A DNA stretch of 64,000 bases from Paenalicyclobacillus ferrooxydans. GTDB taxonomy: Bacteria; Bacillota; Bacilli; Alicyclobacillales; Alicyclobacillaceae. The notes under the pieces are model-generated. The model did not search any database, was not told the DNA's origin, and saw nothing but the letters and a program-made list of their open reading frames with translations. Every line of letters begins with the position of its first letter. Within the stretch, counting starts at the first letter, position 1. Of this stretch, positions 62,184-64,000 are shown piece by piece. Both the position numbers and the translations under genes were made by a program. The DNA is taken from the NCBI RefSeq assembly GCF_001399675.1, contig NZ_LJCO01000008.1, positions 1 to 64,000 of the forward strand. The letters are read 5' to 3'.

Positions 62184-63299
62184 ATGACAGTAGGGAACGT
62201 GAAGGCACGAGTCGGCCGTCGGGAACTGACGAGCATGTTTACCCTGTTTGTGGCTGCGCATGCTTTTTTGGATTATCCGGATCAGGTATCTGAATATGGC
62301 TTTGAGGCAGCGTGGATGGAACCGTTACTGGCCGGCATCATGGCACTCGTTGTGTTCTTGGCCATGGATCAGCTGTTTCGGAGGTTCTTCCCAGGAAAAG
62401 GATTGCTTGAGGTTCTGCGCATCGGTTTTGGCCGGTATGTGTCAACGGCGATCGCCCTTGCCCTGGCGGGTTATTTCATCTTCGTAACGGCGAGCATCAT
62501 GCGGCAGTTCTCAGAAACTGTGATTATCACTGTACTTCCTGCAACGCCAATCCTGGTGGTGTCAGCGATGTTCGTCGCTACGGTCGCCTATGTGGCGACC
62601 TGTGGTCTGGAGGCGGTTGTCAGGGTGGCACAAATCGCCTTCCCGATTGTCATTATCGCGTTCATCGGCCTTTGCCTGCTGACGATGAACTGGTGGCACC
62701 CCGCACTTTTGTTTCCGTTCTGGGGCTCCGGTATTGGTTCCCTTGCCATCGGTGGTTACAAGACATCCGCCATCTTTCTGAACGTCCTTTTGCTCTCCAT
62801 CATCTACCCTCATGCCCAGGATTACAGAGACCTGCGCAAAGTAGGTGTTCGCAGCACTCTCTACAGCATGTTGTTGCTCACAGCATTTCTGTTGGTCTAT
62901 CACATGGTGTTTGCGCCGTTGGAGACACAAAACCTTGCATCGCCAATTTACTCCCTGGCACGGGTCATCCACGCGGGGCGGTTCATCCAGCGGATCGAGA
63001 GCATTTATATCTTCATCTGGGTCAGTGCGGCAGTGCTCAAGATGTCGATTACGATATGGGCGGCAGCGTACATTCTGACGGATACGTTCCAGTGGCCATC
63101 CTACCGTCCGATTATGCCTGCACTCGCTTTGTTGTGTGCGTCCATCAGCCTGACGACGTCTGATGTTGCAAGCGTCGTCCGCAGCCAGGAGGATACGATG
63201 CTGGATTGGGGCTGGATTGTGGCGTTGGGAGTACCTCTCGCAATCCTTCTCATTGGGACGTTTCGTCAGCAGTTAAAGCGGGGTGACGCGCGTGTTTAG
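62184..63299 (+). CDS. gerB: GerB family spore germination permease (B subunit)
   Basis: 371 residues with about ten membrane helices of the APC-type GerAB family: RELTSMFTLFVAAHAFLDYPDQV start, PIYSLARVIHAGRFIQRIESIYIFIWV near 265-290. In Bacillus GerAB holds the germinant-binding pocket. It lies 42 bases after gerA with ATG behind AGGAGG. The usual third subunit (GerC lipoprotein) is not downstream; only a 60-residue membrane peptide follows. Confidence 0.92.
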   Translation: MTVGNVKARVGRRELTSMFTLFVAAHAFLDYPDQVSEYGFEAAWMEPLLAGIMALVVFLAMDQLFRRFFPGKGLLEVLRIGFGRYVSTAIALALAGYFIFVTASIMRQFSETVIITVLPATPILVVSAMFVATVAYVATCGLEAVVRVAQIAFPIVIIAFIGLCLLTMNWWHPALLFPFWGSGIGSLAIGGYKTSAIFLNVLLLSIIYPHAQDYRDLRKVGVRSTLYSMLLLTAFLLVYHMVFAPLETQNLASPIYSLARVIHAGRFIQRIESIYIFIWVSAAVLKMSITIWAAAYILTDTFQWPSYRPIMPALALLCASISLTTSDVASVVRSQEDTMLDWGWIVALGVPLAILLIGTFRQQLKRGDARV

Positions 63300-63465
63300 A
63301 TTTATCATGACAATGCTCATCCCAATCTGGGTGGGTATTTACACCTTCCAGTTTGGCAGGTGGGTGAAGACAAAGCAGAATCCTGTCGGATCGTACGCGG
63401 CATTTATCATCGCCGTTGGCAGTGTGGCCACATCCGGATGGGTTTTATGGCGGATCACACATTGA
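63283..63465 (+). CDS. small membrane protein overlapping gerB
   Basis: 60 residues, two membrane helices (FIMTMLIPIWVGIYTFQFG and YAAFIIAVGSVATSGWVLW). GTG 63283 lies 14 bases before the gerB stop behind AAAGCGGGG, so it is probably co-translated. Family not recognised. It sits where GerC would be but has no lipobox; it could be a GerD-like or accessory small subunit, which is a guess. Confidence 0.6.
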   Translation: MTRVFRFIMTMLIPIWVGIYTFQFGRWVKTKQNPVGSYAAFIIAVGSVATSGWVLWRITH

Positions 63466-63500
63466 AAACAGACTTTTGCTGCAGGATCTCTCCTTTGGCA

Positions 63501-63529
63501 GATGCATAGACAACCGAGGACGGTATAAT
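63501..63529 (+). promoter_or_regulatory. probable promoter for rnhA
   Basis: Perfect TATAAT (63524-63529) 20 bases before the start. The hexamer 17 bases upstream is GATGCA, a weak -35. Confidence 0.5.
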
Positions 63530-63548
63530 GGACTCGGAGGTGATGTGA

Positions 63549-63998
63549 TTGGTATCGGTTAAACGCAAACAGGTTGAAATCTATACAGACGGAGCATGTT
63601 CCGGCAACCCTGGACCGGGGGGATGGGCAGCCGTTTTAACATATGAAGGACATGAAAAAGAGCTCTCCGGCGGCGAGACGAATACGACCAACCAGCGCAT
63701 GGAACTGAAGGCTGTTTATGAGGCGTTACGGGGATTAAAAGAGCCCTGTGAGGTTGTTTTGCACAGTGATTCTGCCTATGTCATCAACTGCTTTAAGCAA
63801 AAATGGTATGCAGGATGGCGGAAGAACGGTTGGAAAAACAGTAAGGGTGATCCGGTGCAAAACCGCGACCTGTGGGAACTTCTGCTGTCTGAGGTGGAGC
63901 GGCATCAAGTGACATTTGACAAAGTCAAGGGTCACGCCGGGGTTGAGATGAATGAGCGGTGCGACGAGCTTGCACGGGCTGCTGTCCCTAAGAGGTAG
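63549..63998 (+). CDS. rnhA: ribonuclease HI
   Basis: 149 residues. The four catalytic acids are D14 ([15 protein letters not shown]), E52 (RMELKA), D74 (HSDSAY) and D139 (NERCDELAR), with H129 in KGHAG. The basic handle ([18 protein letters not shown]) typical of the E. coli type is present. It cuts the RNA strand of RNA-DNA hybrids. TTG start behind GGAGGTGAT. The gene is complete, ending 2 bases before the window edge. Confidence 0.95.
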   Translation: MVSVKRKQVEIYTDGACSGNPGPGGWAAVLTYEGHEKELSGGETNTTNQRMELKAVYEALRGLKEPCEVVLHSDSAYVINCFKQKWYAGWRKNGWKNSKGDPVQNRDLWELLLSEVERHQVTFDKVKGHAGVEMNERCDELARAAVPKR

Positions 63999-64000
63999 AG

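Overview
This is chromosomal DNA of a spore-forming, low-to-moderate-GC Firmicute, most like the Alicyclobacillus group (an inference from gene content and order, not from a search). Support comes from the Bacillus-type gene sets ftsEX-ctpB-minJ, nudix-rapZ-glmR-whiA-crh and mrfAB, from rsfA and gerA/gerB sporulation genes, from a leuS T-box, and from frequent GTG/TTG starts behind strong purine-rich ribosome-binding sites. No prophage, insertion sequence, CRISPR array or defence island was seen.

Layout. 1-370: end of an rRNA operon (23S 3' end, 5S, terminator). 370-1490: non-coding, two diverged copies of a ~0.45 kb repeat, each with a long hairpin. 1.5-4.6 kb: asparaginase II-type enzyme, GNAT acyltransferase and NSAR-type enolase (amino-acid salvage or D/L conversion). 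4.8-7.2 kb: NfeD/SPFH membrane pair and an unusual LuxR-type regulator. 7.4-12.4 kb: cell division and wall control (ftsEX, ctpB, minJ). 12.5-17.6 kb: uvrB-uvrA. 17.6-21.2 kb: PucR-type regulator, msmX and hprK with 4-base overlaps. 21.5-23 kb: G5/M23 peptidase. 23.0-23.9 kb: a G-quadruplex motif and a six-copy 134-bp tandem array. 23.9-29.7 kb: argS (minus), TPR protein, selB. 29.9-34.8 kb: nudix, glk, rapZ, glmR, whiA, crh. 34.9-39.8 kb: small membrane proteins, MBL hydrolase, mutY, BI-1 protein. 39.8-43.9 kb: T-box, leuS, GntR regulator, RCK-like protein. 44.3-47.1 kb: DUF5325, AI-2E exporter, DUF402, rsfA (minus). 47.4-51.1 kb: mrfA-mrfB repair pair. 51.2-54.9 kb: RND pump (minus). 55.2-58.8 kb: DUF1054, HD protein, metallophosphatase, nth. 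58.9-64 kb: small membrane proteins, gerA-gerB, rnhA.

Two themes run through the window. Carbon-flux signalling is dense: HprK and its target Crh, the sugar-import ATPase MsmX, glucokinase, RapZ and GlmR all lie within 15 kb. DNA repair is also dense: uvrAB, mutY, nth, mrfAB and nudix.

The most unusual features are repeats. They include a 134-bp structured array beside a G-quadruplex motif, a 7-bp repeat that forms a small ORF coupled to a phosphatase gene, and a 10-bp repeat next to a perfect sigma-G promoter for gerA. Short tandem duplications also sit at gene ends or in linkers (minJ, hprK, mutY, the AI-2E gene, and the DUF1054 leader).
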